64,000 nucleotides of DNA from Bryopsis sp. KO-2023 (GCA_030272585.1 BSYQ01000004.1:4402001-4466000); one strand, 5' to 3'; counted from the first letter of the stretch, positions 1-12,928 are shown. Notes: generated by a model from the sequence alone, not told the origin. Translations and numbers: made by a program.

Positions 1-463
1 TACCACAATTTTGAATTGATCAGACAAATAGAAATCCACATTCGATCAAATTCCCATTTTCCCCCCCTCCCCCCCCCCCAGCTGTCTTTCTTCGACCCAG
101 ACCCCCCCCCCTTCTCGAATTTGCTCCCTCTCCTTTTTCCAACAGAGCGCTATTAACAACACCCTTCAATTTTGCCTCTCGCTTCTTTTTTTTCCCCACA
201 CGAACGAGATTTACATGAGGATTCGACCGATAATATATCCCAGAATTTTTGTTTTCGATGAAAAAGACTATCCAGGGGGGGGGGAACAACAATACTCGAA
301 CATGCCCCACACACATCGACACAGAATTTTTTGCCGTTCCTTTTTTCTCCCCCCAAAAAACGCACACATGGACAAAAAAAGTGGTGAGTTTAAGAGAGAG
401 AGAGAGACCCCTCTCCCCCCCTTTTTTTCTCATTTTCGGCTTTTTTTTTTCGTTTAAAAAACC
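1..463. other. 3' flank of the SEC24 gene, low-complexity
   Basis: This stretch holds runs of C/G and A/T (for example around 61-80 and 420-450) and no credible coding exon. On the minus strand it lies downstream of the SEC24 stop codon and probably contains its 3' UTR. I see no clear polyadenylation signal. Open frames here are products of the homopolymer tracts. Confidence 0.5.
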
Positions 464-3400
464 CTAGCCCATTTTCCCTTGTATGCATCGATGCACGTGG
501 CAAAGGTACTCCACGTACGACATGCCAGCAGAAGATCGATCCTCCACCAACATGTTGAGGAATTTGGTTTCGTTGGGTTGAGATCGCAGGGCGACGGCCA
601 TTCGCATGTAGGAGCTTCGCTCTTTTCTCATTTCGTTGATGAGATTTTGGACGCTCTTGTTGTAAGGGTTGTCCATTCGAAGCAGTTGGGGTTCCGGAGC
701 TTTCACATTCACTCTGTCAAAACCGAACAATTCTTGCAGGGCGTTGGGCTCCACCTGAAAAAAAGCAAAAAAAGAAAAAAGCAAAAAAGAAAAGTTTCAG
801 AACTGAGCAAAAGCCATGGGATTTTTTATTTATTTTTATTTTACAGTCGGAGGACTAGTAGGGTGTTTTCCACTGGAGACAGGAGAACCACTAAGGCCTC
901 ATGCATGTCTATATGCTTTTCTTTTCGGAGAGAGTGTTATTTATTTTTTTTATTTTTTTATTTTTTTGCAACGATGCTGAATGCATGTTTGCTAATGTGG
1001 ACAGCTCTCAAAATCCAACTCCAATTCACAAAAAAAACAAAAAAACAAACATGAAATTTGTTGTTTCATTCGAGAAAAAAACAAACATATCCTCGTACGC
1101 TCATGTCAATTCGTTTACTCCCTTTTTTAATTGAAAACAGCAGGTACCATCCACAAAGGAATTTTGAAAAATATATATATATGTATGTTTTTTTTATTAT
1201 CAATTTTTTTAAATAAATAGGAAAAAATCGTGTGCAACCCACATGCGATTCCACTTTGACGATCATTTCGTTGCCGTTCTCCAGTAGATACATATGCCCT
1301 TCTTGCAGTTTTTCCGCACTCATGGCCAGAGCTTGAGGCACCCCTCCCTCCTTCCTTTCCCTCAGCGAATTCAAATCTATCAAGCGTCCGTACAGCAAGG
1401 GCAACACGCTGGAACAGGGAAGGCTGAACAGCAGTGACAGGAAGGCCGCCCTTTCATCAGGTTTCACGTCCGGTCGGAGGGCTTTCGTTTTCAAAAGGGC
1501 CAGCGTGTATAGGGGCAGAAGTTTGAGGGCATCCGGGAGGATGAGTTGGCCAGCTGCGAAGAGGATCAAAGGGGGGTGGTGTTTAAAAAATAAAAATAAA
1601 TAAATAAATAAATACAAATAAATAAATAAATAAATACAAATAAATATATATATATATATATATATAAAACATAAACTAGCATAAAATAACGATGGCTGTT
1701 GCTCGATGATGCAGTGAATTCTCATGTCCTATTCTGATTATAGAAAATGTCGAACATTTTCATGATTTTCTGGATCGTGCAAAAAAAAAATTAAACCTAA
1801 AGCCAGCTGGGCAAGCGTTCAGAAAACGACGCAGCTGTGATGGGTAAAATCTTCTCAAAACGAATATCGATCAAACATCCCCTCCCCCCCCCCCCCAAAA
1901 AAAAAAAGGATTCAAACTCAGGCAACCAGAGCAAAATTCCAGTGGCTCACCCCCCAAAAAAATATATCCACCAAAATATCTAATTTCTCTATGTTTTCTC
2001 TTTATTTGTTTTCTCATACGAAGCAGTTGGAAAAAATAAAAAAAAACGCGAAGAAAACTCACTCGAAGTCATTGGAGTTGCACAGTATTTCCTGTACGCA
2101 TGCAGCACATTAACGCATCCAACGGTGATTCCCTCCTTGGTTCCATGCAGAGTGTTGCCAGGCAGAGATATCGACATTTTTCGAGCGATATAATTCAAGT
2201 AGCTCTCCAAGTCGGCACCCCTGTAAATCTGACTGATATTTCCAGTCACGCTGACAGCCACAGTGTTCACTCGAATGCGGCGCTGACCTGGCATCAAAAA
2301 AGGTACAGCCCAGAAAGAGAAACAGAATTTTTAGACCCCCACATTATTGAAGTATTTTTGGTTTTTTCCAAGTTTATTTTCACATTCTTGGAAATCGCTT
2401 TTTTTTTTAAACACATTTTGTCACTCTTTTGTCACTTTTTTCTGAACACTGTTGTGGGGCTTTCACATTCTTTTATTTCACTTTTTTCCACACATTTTGT
2501 CACTCTTTTCCGAACGGTACTGTGCCTGTCACTTCTTGCAGTTCCCTTTCTCCACTGCTATCATAATACTCTGATTCCAGGAGAAAAGAAAAACTCCACC
2601 CCACACATATCCATCCATTCATTCATTGCTGTTTACCTGAAGTGGTGGTGTAAAGCAAGGCACACTGCACGCAGGCCTCCGAGCCCTCCTGTAATTTATC
2701 GTCATGCCTGAGTTTGATCATTACGGATTTATCGCAATCGATGGCTGGCAAATCCACATCGCTCGCTGTTCGCAAATAGCATGCCCCCAGGTAACTCTCC
2801 ACTTCCAATCCTTCGCTGCAGCGTAATCTCATGACAGCCTCCAGTCCTTGGGGCCGTGTCAAATTCCACCTGCAACACACCACAGTTCAGAAAATTAAAC
2901 CATCGAAATGGAAAAAGGAAATGGAAGAAAAAATGAAAATGGGAAAAAAAAAACAAGTGGAAGTGGGAAAAAAGGAGGCATAAAAAAAATGGAAATGAAA
3001 CAAAAAAGGAGAACTGGAAAAAAAATGGAAAGATTGAACTGGAAAAAAATGGAGAAATAAAAAAAAAATAGAAATACGGGAAAAAAATGGAGAAGTAAAG
3101 AAAATGAGAAAATTATGGAAATGAAAAAATAATATTAAAAAAAATGGAAAAATGGAGAATTTCAGTTGAAAACACATAAAACACACACACCAGGATTGTC
3201 TTCACCACATTTCCTTCCAGAGTACTGATATCCAACAATTTATTTTTTTTTTCCGTTTTTATTCACTGCACCCCACCTCAGGTCGTTAAAGAATTGCTCT
3301 TCATCATACTGTGGCCTGAACGGCGAGTAACGATAAACCGACCCCCCAGTCACACTGCTCAGCGTCCCCAGGGTTGCAATATCCACATACGATTGGCTCA

Positions 3401-6400
3401 GAATGAACAGATCCACCGCCACCTGATAATCTGCCGCCCTGGTGGCCAGGCTCCTGTAGGAATTGTCCTGAGGGATGAGGGTCGTTTGCTTTTCCTTTTC
3501 GGCTTTTTCTGCACCTATGGCGGTGGAGTCTCGTTGAGGCAAACTTCGAGCACCCTTGGACGGCCTGCTGGAAAGGATACAATGCAGCTTTCCTCCGGTG
3601 GATTTTAGAACCTCGATCGCAGCCTGCACAACATCAGGTAAGATTTGCCTCCCATTCGTATTGTATATATATGCTCAGTGTTTCTGTTCTGGAGTCAGTG
3701 TTTTTGGTCTGGAGGTTCTCAAATCAGTTTCTTCTTTGTTCAATAAACCACCGTTTTTATCCCAATGTCCAAATCTAGCTCTCTACCCTAAAGACAAACA
3801 AAGAGGAAACTGGATAAAGACATTGGGATGAAACGGTGGTTTATTTCTGAGTCAGCCTGTAACCGATTTCCGAAGGAACGGGCTGCATTCGACCTTTGGC
3901 CTTGTTTTAAACAATTCCAATTCAATAAAAAATGTATACATATGTTGACAGGCGTTGAATTATCACATGCCGTTCTCGGGCAATGGCATTTCTATTTTCC
4001 GATAAATAACCACACAAAAAAAAACTGCCCCCTGGAAGAACTGCTGTGTGTCGAAGGATAACTCTGGGAACAGTGCAAGTCGACATTCTTAATATATTCT
4101 TGAAAAATCCACAGAAAACTTTGTTTTGACCTTAAATTTGACCTTGCCTCGATAGCCACTCCAGCACAGCACTCCGCGTTCTTTTGGGACGCGAACATCT
4201 GCACGATCAACTCCAGAATGCCGACCAGTCCATCCTTGAACTCTCGGACCGGCACCAGGAGGGAGTTCTGCACAGGGGCAAAAGCCTCGCTCACGTCGGA
4301 GACCACCAGCATTTGAGGGGACGCATCGGGGGATTTCAAACTGTAGAAATGGATGGCCCCATCGAATGTCGCGATTCCAGCAAGCGCTCTATCTCCCCCT
4401 TAGCAACCAATGGAGTAAAAAAAACACGTTGAAACCCTGGGTTTTTGGTGAGTTTTCACATTTGCTCATTGCACCCCATCCCCCCCCCCCCAAAAAAAAA
4501 AAAACAACGGAGTGAAAAAACACGCTGAAAAAATTCTTGGTGAATTTTCATATTTTCTCGCTGCCCGCCTCCACCCCAACCGAAAAGCGGACGGGTCACA
4601 TCAAAGAAAATCCATTCTTTGATTAAAAAATGGACTCAGATTTTCAACAGTAAGGTGAATGGAAGGCAAGAGAACATGAACTCAAAGAGATGGTCGATCT
4701 CCTCATCAGGTCCAGCATGTGGAAAAGCACTGGTGAAGGTTTTCGAAAAAGAAAACCCCACGGTCCAATGCACACCTTGGATTGAATCTAGGGTCTGTTT
4801 GATCGTGTTGCATGTTGACAGCAAGGCTCCGGACTCCACCGCTTGATAGGAAACATCGATCAGAAAAAAATGCGTTTGGGGCATCGGAGGCCTCACACAG
4901 AACGAGGGGGGGGCCACGAATTCCACCGTTCCTTTGCTGAGCTCAGCCCTTTCATCGGCGTCCCTCCTGCGGCCGTCCGGACCCAAATAGCAGAAATAAT
5001 CTGCCGGAGTCTCATTTTTGACGCCGCACAGGGAGCACTGGAAGGTCCGGCCGCCGTCGTTGAATTTCATGAAAGGGTTGATGTATGCTCGACATCGATT
5101 GCACCGGATGGGGCCTTCTTCTCCGAAATCGACCACCTAATTTTTTAGAAAAAAAAAATGGCACCCAAAAATAGAATCACAAGGGATCCAAAAAAAATGT
5201 AATGGAAAAATAATAAAAATAGTAGGGAAAATGGATGCTCATCTTTTTTTCTTCTTGTTTTTTTTTTTTTTTTCATTCACTTTTTCGAAAATGCCTTCCA
5301 CAAAAGAGGATTTACAAAGAAAAAAAAAAACTCCAAAACAAATCTGACTGCAGATCAATTTTTAATAAATTCCTTCCTCGAATGGGCTGGAAAAAAATGG
5401 GCTGGTAAAAAAGAGCGACAGCCATTTTTTTTTCTCTACCTGTATAGGCTCCTCTTCAGGGCTGGGCAATGCCAACGGCTGAACGAAAACGACCAAAGGC
5501 ACCGTCACTTGATTCACTAGCTCCGAGGTCGCCGGGACGTTGTTCAAGGATAGCCGCATGTATTTTGGACTGGCATTTCCCACGTCTTTGACGATCGCTT
5601 TCGCACACGCTTGGGGAGGGACCTGGTGCTGACCTTTCACCCTGGTTTGAAAGATCGTCGGCTCGGATGGGACCTCCAGCGACGGACGGGGGATTTGATT
5701 GGGGTCGATTTTGGACGAGGGCGACGAGGCTCTTTCCATGCCTAGCAGCACAGCCACACAAATTCTTATGCGCACACATCGATCAAATCAGATTAAATAA
5801 AATGGTAGTGCTGGTCCATGCAGCTGTGTCCATCTCTGCAAAGCCCCACGCCAGTATTTCTGATGAGGTCCCTCCTGAAAATCGCTCTTAAGAAAAGAGC
5901 GATTTGGAAACTTATATTAATGCCTGGCTCTGTTAAACCCCCTCCCTTTTTTTTCAAAACCAAAACTGAAAGGAGAAGTCATATGTTCGTAGACATATCT
6001 TGTGACTGATCTTTGGGAATCTCACCTGCTCCAAATTGGGGCCTGGGTGGATGAGTTTGAGGGGGGTTGAATCCTGGTTGGCCTGGGGGACCCGGGGGCC
6101 CTGGATGCCGAGGACCCATGTGACCAGCGAACGTATTAGTGGGACCAGGGGCTGATGGCGGCCCTACAATCACCAGCGGCACATTCGAATCATGCAAGCC
6201 TCCCCCATCCCTTCACCCCAATAACATGGAGCATTTGATCCACTTTCGGGCAAAATCACCCCGTCGTGGATGGCCTTTGTTGGGCAAGTGTGCCAAATGT
6301 AAAGCACACATTCATTTGTAGTCAAGTTTCACAGACTGAGAAAAGCACCTTTTTTTTTTTAAAGTGGTCCTTTCAGACCCAAGTGTTGGGACCAGCGTTG

Positions 6401-7910
6401 GGAATGGAATTGGGGTGTTTGATCTGCACACACCTGACATCATGGGTCTTCCAGCAACCATGGGCCGAGGCATCGACCCCACAGGACCAGAGGGGGGCCC
6501 TTGCGGTCTCGCACCAGGGAAAGGAGCGGACCCTGGAAATCGACCACCCGAAGGCGGCCCTTGGGGTCTTGGCCGTGCAAAAGGGCCTGCACTGCCTGGA
6601 CCTCCGGTTAATGGAGGGCCGCTTCCTGGGAAACCACCGCCGCCTGGAGGAGGTGCGAAACCAGAGGCCGGGGACGCTCGACTGCCGAAAGGTGGATTGG
6701 CTCCTGGAAAACCAGATCCCATCGGAGGGCCTCCAGGTCTGACGTTCGGGGCACCTTGAAATGGATGGGGCTGCGATGTCTGAATGCAAGACCCGAACGT
6801 TGTTTCTTTTCATTCACAATTTCTTTTCCCTTATAGATTTCGACTACATGTGTCGACCCTGGAGTGAGCATCCATACTTCCGAGATGAATGTTCGTTTCT
6901 TTTTATTTATTTATTTTTAAACGAGCCCGACAAAGGAAGGATTAGAACATCACCTTTGGGGACCCGTGCTGGCCTGTATTAACCGACATTCTTTGCATTG
7001 CACCCACAGGTGGACCTGGAGGTCCAGAAAACCCCATCCCTGCCCCTGGACCCCCTCCGGAGGCTGGGGCCATTGGCGGTGGAGGTCCTGCATTGCCAAG
7101 GCACTGCATCGTTCACCGTCACTCTTTCTTGTTAAAAAAAAACTATATTTAATTAATACAAAGTATTATTTTTGTTTATTTAATTCATGGTCAGGTTCTG
7201 CAATTATTCCTGCATTCGCTTCTTTATTTTGGGACAAAAACTGTGCCAAAAAAAAACGCCTCCTTCCCAATAATCGATTTCAATGTTGGTTTTCAATTGG
7301 ATCCTCGGTGCGATTCAATTAGGTTTTAAAAAGAAGGATTGATCGGGTTGATTGTGCGTTGATTGTGAAACTTACCTTGGCCAGAAGAAAAACCGCCCCC
7401 CATGGGAGGACCTTGGGGCCTTGGGGCCCACGTGGAGCCAGGGGGGTTGTTCATCGATGGGGGTTGAAACTGCTGTCCTGGGGGGCCTCCTATCGAATCA
7501 ACATTACATAATGGAAAAGTGGGTTCTTATGTTTTTTTAGTTTCAATTTTTTTTCTCCCTTTTTTGGACACCACCCCAGTTTTGCTGCACTTATTTTTTC
7601 GAAGTCAAAATAGCAAGGCTGTATTGGTTTTCTTTTTTACAGAAGACCGTTTCCTTAGTTGTCTGGAAGAGGGCACCCCAACCTCATCCAATCAAAAATT
7701 ACCCAATCCGTACAAAAGCCCTGGCTTTCGAGTTCGAAACCAAAGCTCCACAGAGATTCTTTGACGCAGGGGGAAGGCACTTGGGTCCGAAAAAACCTCG
7801 TTTCGAAAACTGAAGGACAGGATCTCACCTTGAGGATTCCCTGCACCTCCCTGCTGAGGCGCTCCTGGAAATCCCGGGGCCCCGGGGCCTCGAGGACCGG
7901 GCGGAAACAT
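464..7910 (-). CDS. SEC24: COPII coat subunit SEC24, C/D type (13 exons)
   Basis: Cargo-binding subunit of the COPII coat, acting with SEC23 at ER exit sites. Exons in transcription order: 7910-7829, 7489-7376, 7087-7008, 6770-6434, 6163-6026, 5741-5440, 5136-4776, 4398-4148, 3623-3277, 2869-2637, 2287-2063, 1553-1243, 754-464. They total 3,072 nt, i.e. 1,023 residues plus stop, close to the family's usual length. Residues 1 to about 255 are a Pro/Gly-rich tail. A CX2CX18CX2C zinc finger follows (Cys 363, 366, 385, 388; context GPIRCNRC, typical of SEC24C/D). Then come the trunk, beta-sandwich (GQRRIRV), helical (LILPDALKLLP) and gelsolin-like (YLLENG) regions, ending near SYVEYLCHVHR. The start is tentative: the ATG at 7910 follows an in-frame TGA 27 nt upstream, but a further 5' exon cannot be excluded. 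The intron after exon 8 (donor at 4147-4146) begins GC rather than GT. A foldback repeat lies in that intron. Confidence 0.93.
3742..3845. repeat. Foldback (inverted repeat) in a SEC24 intron
   Basis: Arms of about 28 nt (3742-3769 and 3819-3845) are inverted copies with one mismatch and one indel, separated by about 49 nt. The right arm runs into sequence (3822-3905) that recurs in diverged form at 33231-33311. This suggests a small mobile element inserted in the intron that carries the GC donor. Confidence 0.6.
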
Positions 7911-9515
7911 TCTCTGATCCCTCCAATCTCTTTCTCAAGGCGACAACCAACCACGTGGGCAGGACTCCACACTCCGATCGCAAGAGCCCAGAACCAGTGG
8001 AGGAAGATTTCGAATATCGCTATTTTCCGCGTGCAGCGTTTTTCCTCTGGGTTCGCTTTATCGCTGCTGAGGCGTTTTCGTTCGTAGAGGTACTTGGAGG
8101 CAAAGGAGTGGGGCCCCTCAAAAAAACAATATATTTGTGGAATTTTTTTCTTTTTCCTTTCTTTTCCCCCTTGTTGATCGATTCCTGGGAAGAAGGGGTG
8201 CGCTGTCCAGTTGATGAACACCATCCATTCACTGATGGATGTGGTGTCGATTTGGCAGAGGTGCCCCCCAAATGCTGAATGAAAAGTGAATCGAGGTGAA
8301 CTAAAAAAGCTGAACTACGAATTTTCACGAACAGAAAGAACTGGAAACTGGTAACCAGACTTGAGGACCCAGAGAGCTCTGGTGGTGGGGGCTGTTCTGT
8401 GAATCTGACTGGGGATATTTGTTTTAGTGATGAATGGAATTGCAGAGTGAGGTGGAGTGGTGGGTTTCATCCAGGAGCTTTGGGTTCGAGTTGGTTCTGT
8501 CTGTAAATTTGAGTGTTTTTTTTTCCAGTTTTTGAGCCCAAGTGAGAAAGGCTTTGTCAATGGGTTTACACCCTTCCAACAACGTTTTGTTTTTTGGCTC
8601 GCCGTCAGATTCTGTCGATACATCAATTGAAAAAGAAAATCTGAATTTGATGAATAGAAAAAAATGACCTCAGCGTTGAAATGTCGATGTTTTCTGGTGT
8701 TTTGTATTTGTAACCTACATATAATTACAAAACAGGAAAAGGAGGCCATCAACCTGCCTGGTTTTTATGGCATTATGGAGGTTGATGGACTCCTTTTCTT
8801 GTTTTGTAATTATATGTAGGTTACAAATACAAAACACCAGAAAACATCGACATTATGTGCAAAAAAAGAACCCACAGAACCAAGGAAAAGAAAGAAAAAC
8901 CTGCCACATCCTATATTTGCATGAGAATCAGGTGCATCAGTGAAAACGAATTTCCCACTTTCTGCAGCTTCAACAAAAACTTCAGTCGAGAATTCGTCCT
9001 CCACCCAAGTTGTAATTTTATGAACGATGGAAGCGTTTTGATACATGATATTTTTTTGGGACGAGAATAAGAACCATTTTTTTTTCCTCTCCAAAATCTG
9101 CTGCTAGGAACCATAAACGTTTTAAAAAGAAATCTACCGCAATCTCTACATATCAATTTGCAAACAAAAAAGAGAACGAAAGAAAGAAACAAGATTTATC
9201 CTATGTTGATGAAAAAAAAGCTTGATTCTTTTTCACAACCCATGCGACTTTGAAGCTCTGAGCTTCTCTCCCCCCCCCCCCCTAAAAAAAAAACAAAAAA
9301 CAGGAACACTTTTTTCCCTCCTTAATTTCGAAACCCGAAAAGACAGCATTCGCTCAATGGGGGCAAAACCCAGAAAGAAAAAAGAACCGAACATTGTTCA
9401 TTTTTTGCGTGCTTTTTTTCACGCTTGTTCGGGTTCCCCCCCCCCATCCTGCAAGTAAAACGTAAGAGAATACTGCACTGTTCGAGCGCTATCTATGCAA
9501 CCCCCTTCCATCGTT
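7911..9515. other. Intergenic region between SEC24 and the 208-residue gene
   Basis: Both neighbouring genes are on the minus strand, so this holds the SEC24 promoter/5' UTR side and the 3' flank of the next gene. The only clear structure is the long hairpin at 8681-8853, listed separately. Frames around 8020-8328 and 8810-9192 have no family resemblance and low-complexity composition. Confidence 0.5.
8681..8853. repeat. Near-perfect long hairpin: 73-bp arms, 27-bp spacer
   Basis: The arms 8681-8753 and 8781-8853 are reverse complements with two mismatches over 73 positions. The 27-nt spacer is 8754-8780. The outer ends read atgtcgatg...catcgacat. I find no convincing target-site duplication outside the arms. 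This could be a foldback MITE or a locus producing a long double-stranded RNA for small-RNA processing. Sequence alone cannot separate these. Confidence 0.85.
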
Positions 9516-11790
9516 TCATTTCCCAGCGCCCTGCCAATCCGAAACCACGTTGTTCACCGTGGAGGCCACTTGCTGTTGCAGGTGCTGGCGCTGCTCCTCC
9601 GTCAAATTGGCATGAGAATCCCAGACGATCGTGAAATGGTCTTTCCCTTTCAAAAAAAAAAGCACCCACCCAAAAAAACTTAAAATCGAATGTCGAACCA
9701 TTCGTTGCAAGTGTTTTTTTTCTCAACGATCGAGCGTTGCACAAAAGAATCCTGAAGTTTCATTCTTTATCAGCTCAGTTTCATTGCAACGGGGTGCAGC
9801 ATAGAACCAAACTGAAGCTTTTTTTCCCAAAAAAATATTCCATATTTCCATGGAGTAACCTGGAATATTTTCATTCACCAATCAACTTCCTTTTCTTTTC
9901 TTTTCTTTTCTTTTCTTGTCATTTCATTTCATTTCATTTCATTTCCTTTTTTTTTTTTTTTGGGGGGGGGGGGGGGAAGAAGAGGGGGTTTATGTTATGA
10001 TGCTTTCGTGTGGAACCCCATCAAAGAAATTAGCTGAAAACAGGTTGCAGCTTCGATGGCAGACACAGAAGGGAATAGAAAACACCAAAAAACCAAAAAA
10101 AAACCACCACTGATCCAACAACGAGCTCTCACCGGCTGTCTGACCAGGATTCTCAATCTGCTCCTCCTTCACCACCGGTTCGCTCCGAGTACCTTGCTCC
10201 ATGTTCGGTCCGGGTGGTGGCATTCCATCCTCATTGCCAAGCACTTCAGGATATCCTATCGACAGATACCACAAAAAAAAATAAAATAGAAATAGATGTC
10301 GACAGAGCTCGACCTGGGTTAATTTTGGAAAATTTTCTTTTCCCTCAATTTTTTTCCTCACGCTCAGATCCTAATTTCATATAATTTTTTTTTTTTTGGG
10401 GCTTTTTTTCTTTTTCACCTTGATTGAGCAATCAGTTGTACGGTATACAACGTTGCTTCACATATAGATAAAAATATATACATCTATATATATATATGGT
10501 TATGGTTGCCCTTGCTGGAATGAAAGCAAAAAAGCCAAAAAGAAGAAAAACAGACACTCACCTTCGTACATAGGCAAATTGTCCAGCTTGTCTCTGATGA
10601 GCGACAAAAGCATGCTGACTTTAGCCGTTTTTTTCGCAGCTCTGATGCCGGCCTGCTGCTTCCTCAGTCTTTCCAGTTCTATCAGCGGCATGTCCAGCAA
10701 CTGCAGAAAAAAAGAAATAAACAAATAAATAAATAAATAAATAAATAGGGAACCCCTGATTTGGCAGGAGGGGATGTTTGCTTCGGAAATTGGGTTACGG
10801 GTACTAGTGGAATTTTGTATTCGTATGTACAATTTACGCGCTGAATCGGAAGAAGGGTGATTTTTATTCTAGCAGGTTGTTTTTGGGAGTAAATTCGGGC
10901 CAGGGGTAGTACAGACAATTATTATTAGAGTGGAGGGCCCATATCACTCATTTGTATAGTGGACGGGCTACATGGGGCGGTTTGCCTCGATGTAACACAT
11001 TTGAAAAAAAATAAAAAAATAAATAAATAAATAAATGAATAAATAAATAAAACGTGGGCTCTGGGAAGGCCATTCTGCCAAAAGAATTTTTGTCAGTCAG
11101 GTGAAGGGTGTGTCACTGATGCACTACTCATTAGTAATCCTTCTCCTCAAAAGGTTTGGAGCTTCTTTGGGGGGGGTTCTGTTCCCAATTTTTCTTTTCT
11201 TTTTGTGGTTTATTACCTCTTGGGGTAACGCTTCAATCTTTTCCATACCCCGTTGATAAACGGCTTCTTCACGCGCTCCGCCCGCTTGGATGCTGGTTTC
11301 GAACTGGTCTAATACTGTGACGAACATCCCAATTTCAACGCCCCCCCCCAAAAAAAAACAAAAAACGACCGTGCAAGCAAATCGCTGCGTCACTGTAAAA
11401 TAAAAAGAACGGACAGAGAAAATAAAGGAAAACAACGAATAATGCTCGTTTGTGAAACGCTCGTCTGTGAAATGCTGAAGCCCTTCTGGTTTTCTTTCTA
11501 ATTCACCCGACTGCACTCCATGACAATGTCATGGAGACCAGGCATGTAGAGTTCAACAGCTTGGCAATCCGCTTCCCCATTCGGACAGGAACCCCACCCG
11601 AAGCCTAGCCACACCACAATACAGCATGTGTGTATTTAACCAGCAGCACGCTACCTCTCTTCTTGGCTTCCTGCATATTTTTTTCGACTCGTTGCTGCTG
11701 CGGCGTCAGGTCGCGCACCACGCCCAATTCGATCGGCCCATCGCAAGTCTCCGGCTCCTCCTTAACCCCCCTCATATGGGAAGACGGCAT
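9516..11790 (-). CDS. Unrecognised 208-residue acidic, helical protein (5 exons)
   Basis: I do not recognise this family. Exons in transcription order: 11790-11655, 11314-11217, 10700-10562, 10255-10133, 9646-9516. They join in frame (627 nt, 208 residues plus stop) with donors such as AG|GTAGCG and G|GTGAGT. The middle (about residues 30-125) is charged, leucine-rich and probably coiled coil (ALPQE, LIELERLRKQQ, LLSLIRDKL). A Pro/Glu-rich linker follows, then a second helical piece (LTEEQRQHLQQQV). There is no signal peptide or membrane span. The composition would fit a subunit of a nuclear or scaffolding complex, but that is inference. The start is uncertain: the frame stays open upstream to about 11866 without an ATG, behind a possible acceptor at 11867-11869, so a 5' exon may be missing. 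Its second intron carries a retrotransposon fragment. Confidence 0.7.
10749..11050 (+). mobile_element. 5'-truncated LINE copy in an intron
   Basis: Positions 10749 to about 11003 match, in the opposite orientation, the last ~250 bp of the larger element (12779-13041) with only a few differences. That covers the final ORF2 codons, the stop and the 3' UTR. The copy then runs into an A-rich tail and AAAT repeats. AAATAAAT tracts flank both sides, as expected of target-primed insertion into an AT microsatellite. It lies antisense to the host gene, between its second and third exons. Confidence 0.88.
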
Positions 11791-11866
11791 CCCTCTGGGA
11801 AAAAACGACCTACCCAGCGAAATTATCGTTCCGAGGATGCTTGCACGGGCAAGGCCACAATAGTTT

Positions 11867-12764
11867 CTGCGAAGAAGAAAAATTCAACCTGTTGGAGAGA
11901 AAGGGTTGGGTTGCCTGCTGAAAAGTTTTTCGCAAAGAGGACAGAATCAAGCTGCCCGAGAGAAAGAGCTATGTCTGACAAATAATTGCGACAAATCATG
12001 GCTCCATTCATCCCTTCAGCTTCGCTTCACTCCCAACCAAAAGACAGAAAAGAAAAGAAAGCCAAAGAATTAGTTGGTTGAGGAAAAACAAAGTTCATTT
12101 GCACATGTCCGTATTTATTTCCAAAACAGAAAACATATGAGCCGAAACTAGCCTCTTTCAAATGGCATTGAGTTCACCGACAATAGAAACTGCTTCAGCA
12201 AACCAAATGATTAATACTGGTTCACTTGTCATACCCACCCGATTACTATTGAAACTGAAAGATTCCGAAGAATTGCTGCTGATTGAGACAACGATCGAAC
12301 TGATGCTTTACTGTGAATAGAACCTCCCCCTCCAAACAAAAAAAGAAAGATGACAAAATGTCTATCCGAGACAAAAAAGAAAGGGAGAAGACAGCCTTTG
12401 CCTTTTTTTTTGCCACAACTCATGCACCAAAACATATTGTTGTTTGATTGGTGGTTAGGTGATAGAGCAACCACCACCAGCCAAAAAGTAAGCAGCGAAT
12501 CTTGTGCCTTGCCATCTCCTCCTCCCCAAATAAAATCAAAGAAAAATATTGCAGAAGTTACGTTACTTTTCAGTCCAGATGTTTGTCAGGAATCAGTCCA
12601 AAGAATTAAAAAAACAAAAGAGTTTTGCCGGTCGGATGAGATGCAGATCTCATTGGAAACCCATGGTATTGGTACAGTCTGTGAATAATGCCAAGATATA
12701 TTACTAATATTCGAAATGGAAAGTATTTCACACAAGGCCAAAAGACCGGATTCAGTATTACTAA
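11867..12764. other. Intergenic region, no gene seen
   Basis: AT-rich sequence between the 5' end of the 208-residue gene and the 3' end of the LINE. It may hold that gene's promoter, and an upstream exon cannot be excluded. Short open frames here show no family features. Confidence 0.45.
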
Positions 12765-12928
12765 TACATATTATTATTTTTTTCCAAATGTGTTACATCG
12801 AGGCAAACCGCCCCATGTAGCCCGTCCACTATACAAATGAGTGATATGGGCCCTCCACTCTAATAATAATTGTCTGTACTACCCCTGGCCCGAATTTACT
12901 CCCAAAAACAACCTGCTAAAATAAAAAA

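Noticed and set aside
2887..3186. Phe-rich minus-strand frame in a SEC24 intron
   Set aside because: Encoded by a GGAAA/TTTCC-rich tract within an intron flanked by well-supported exons.
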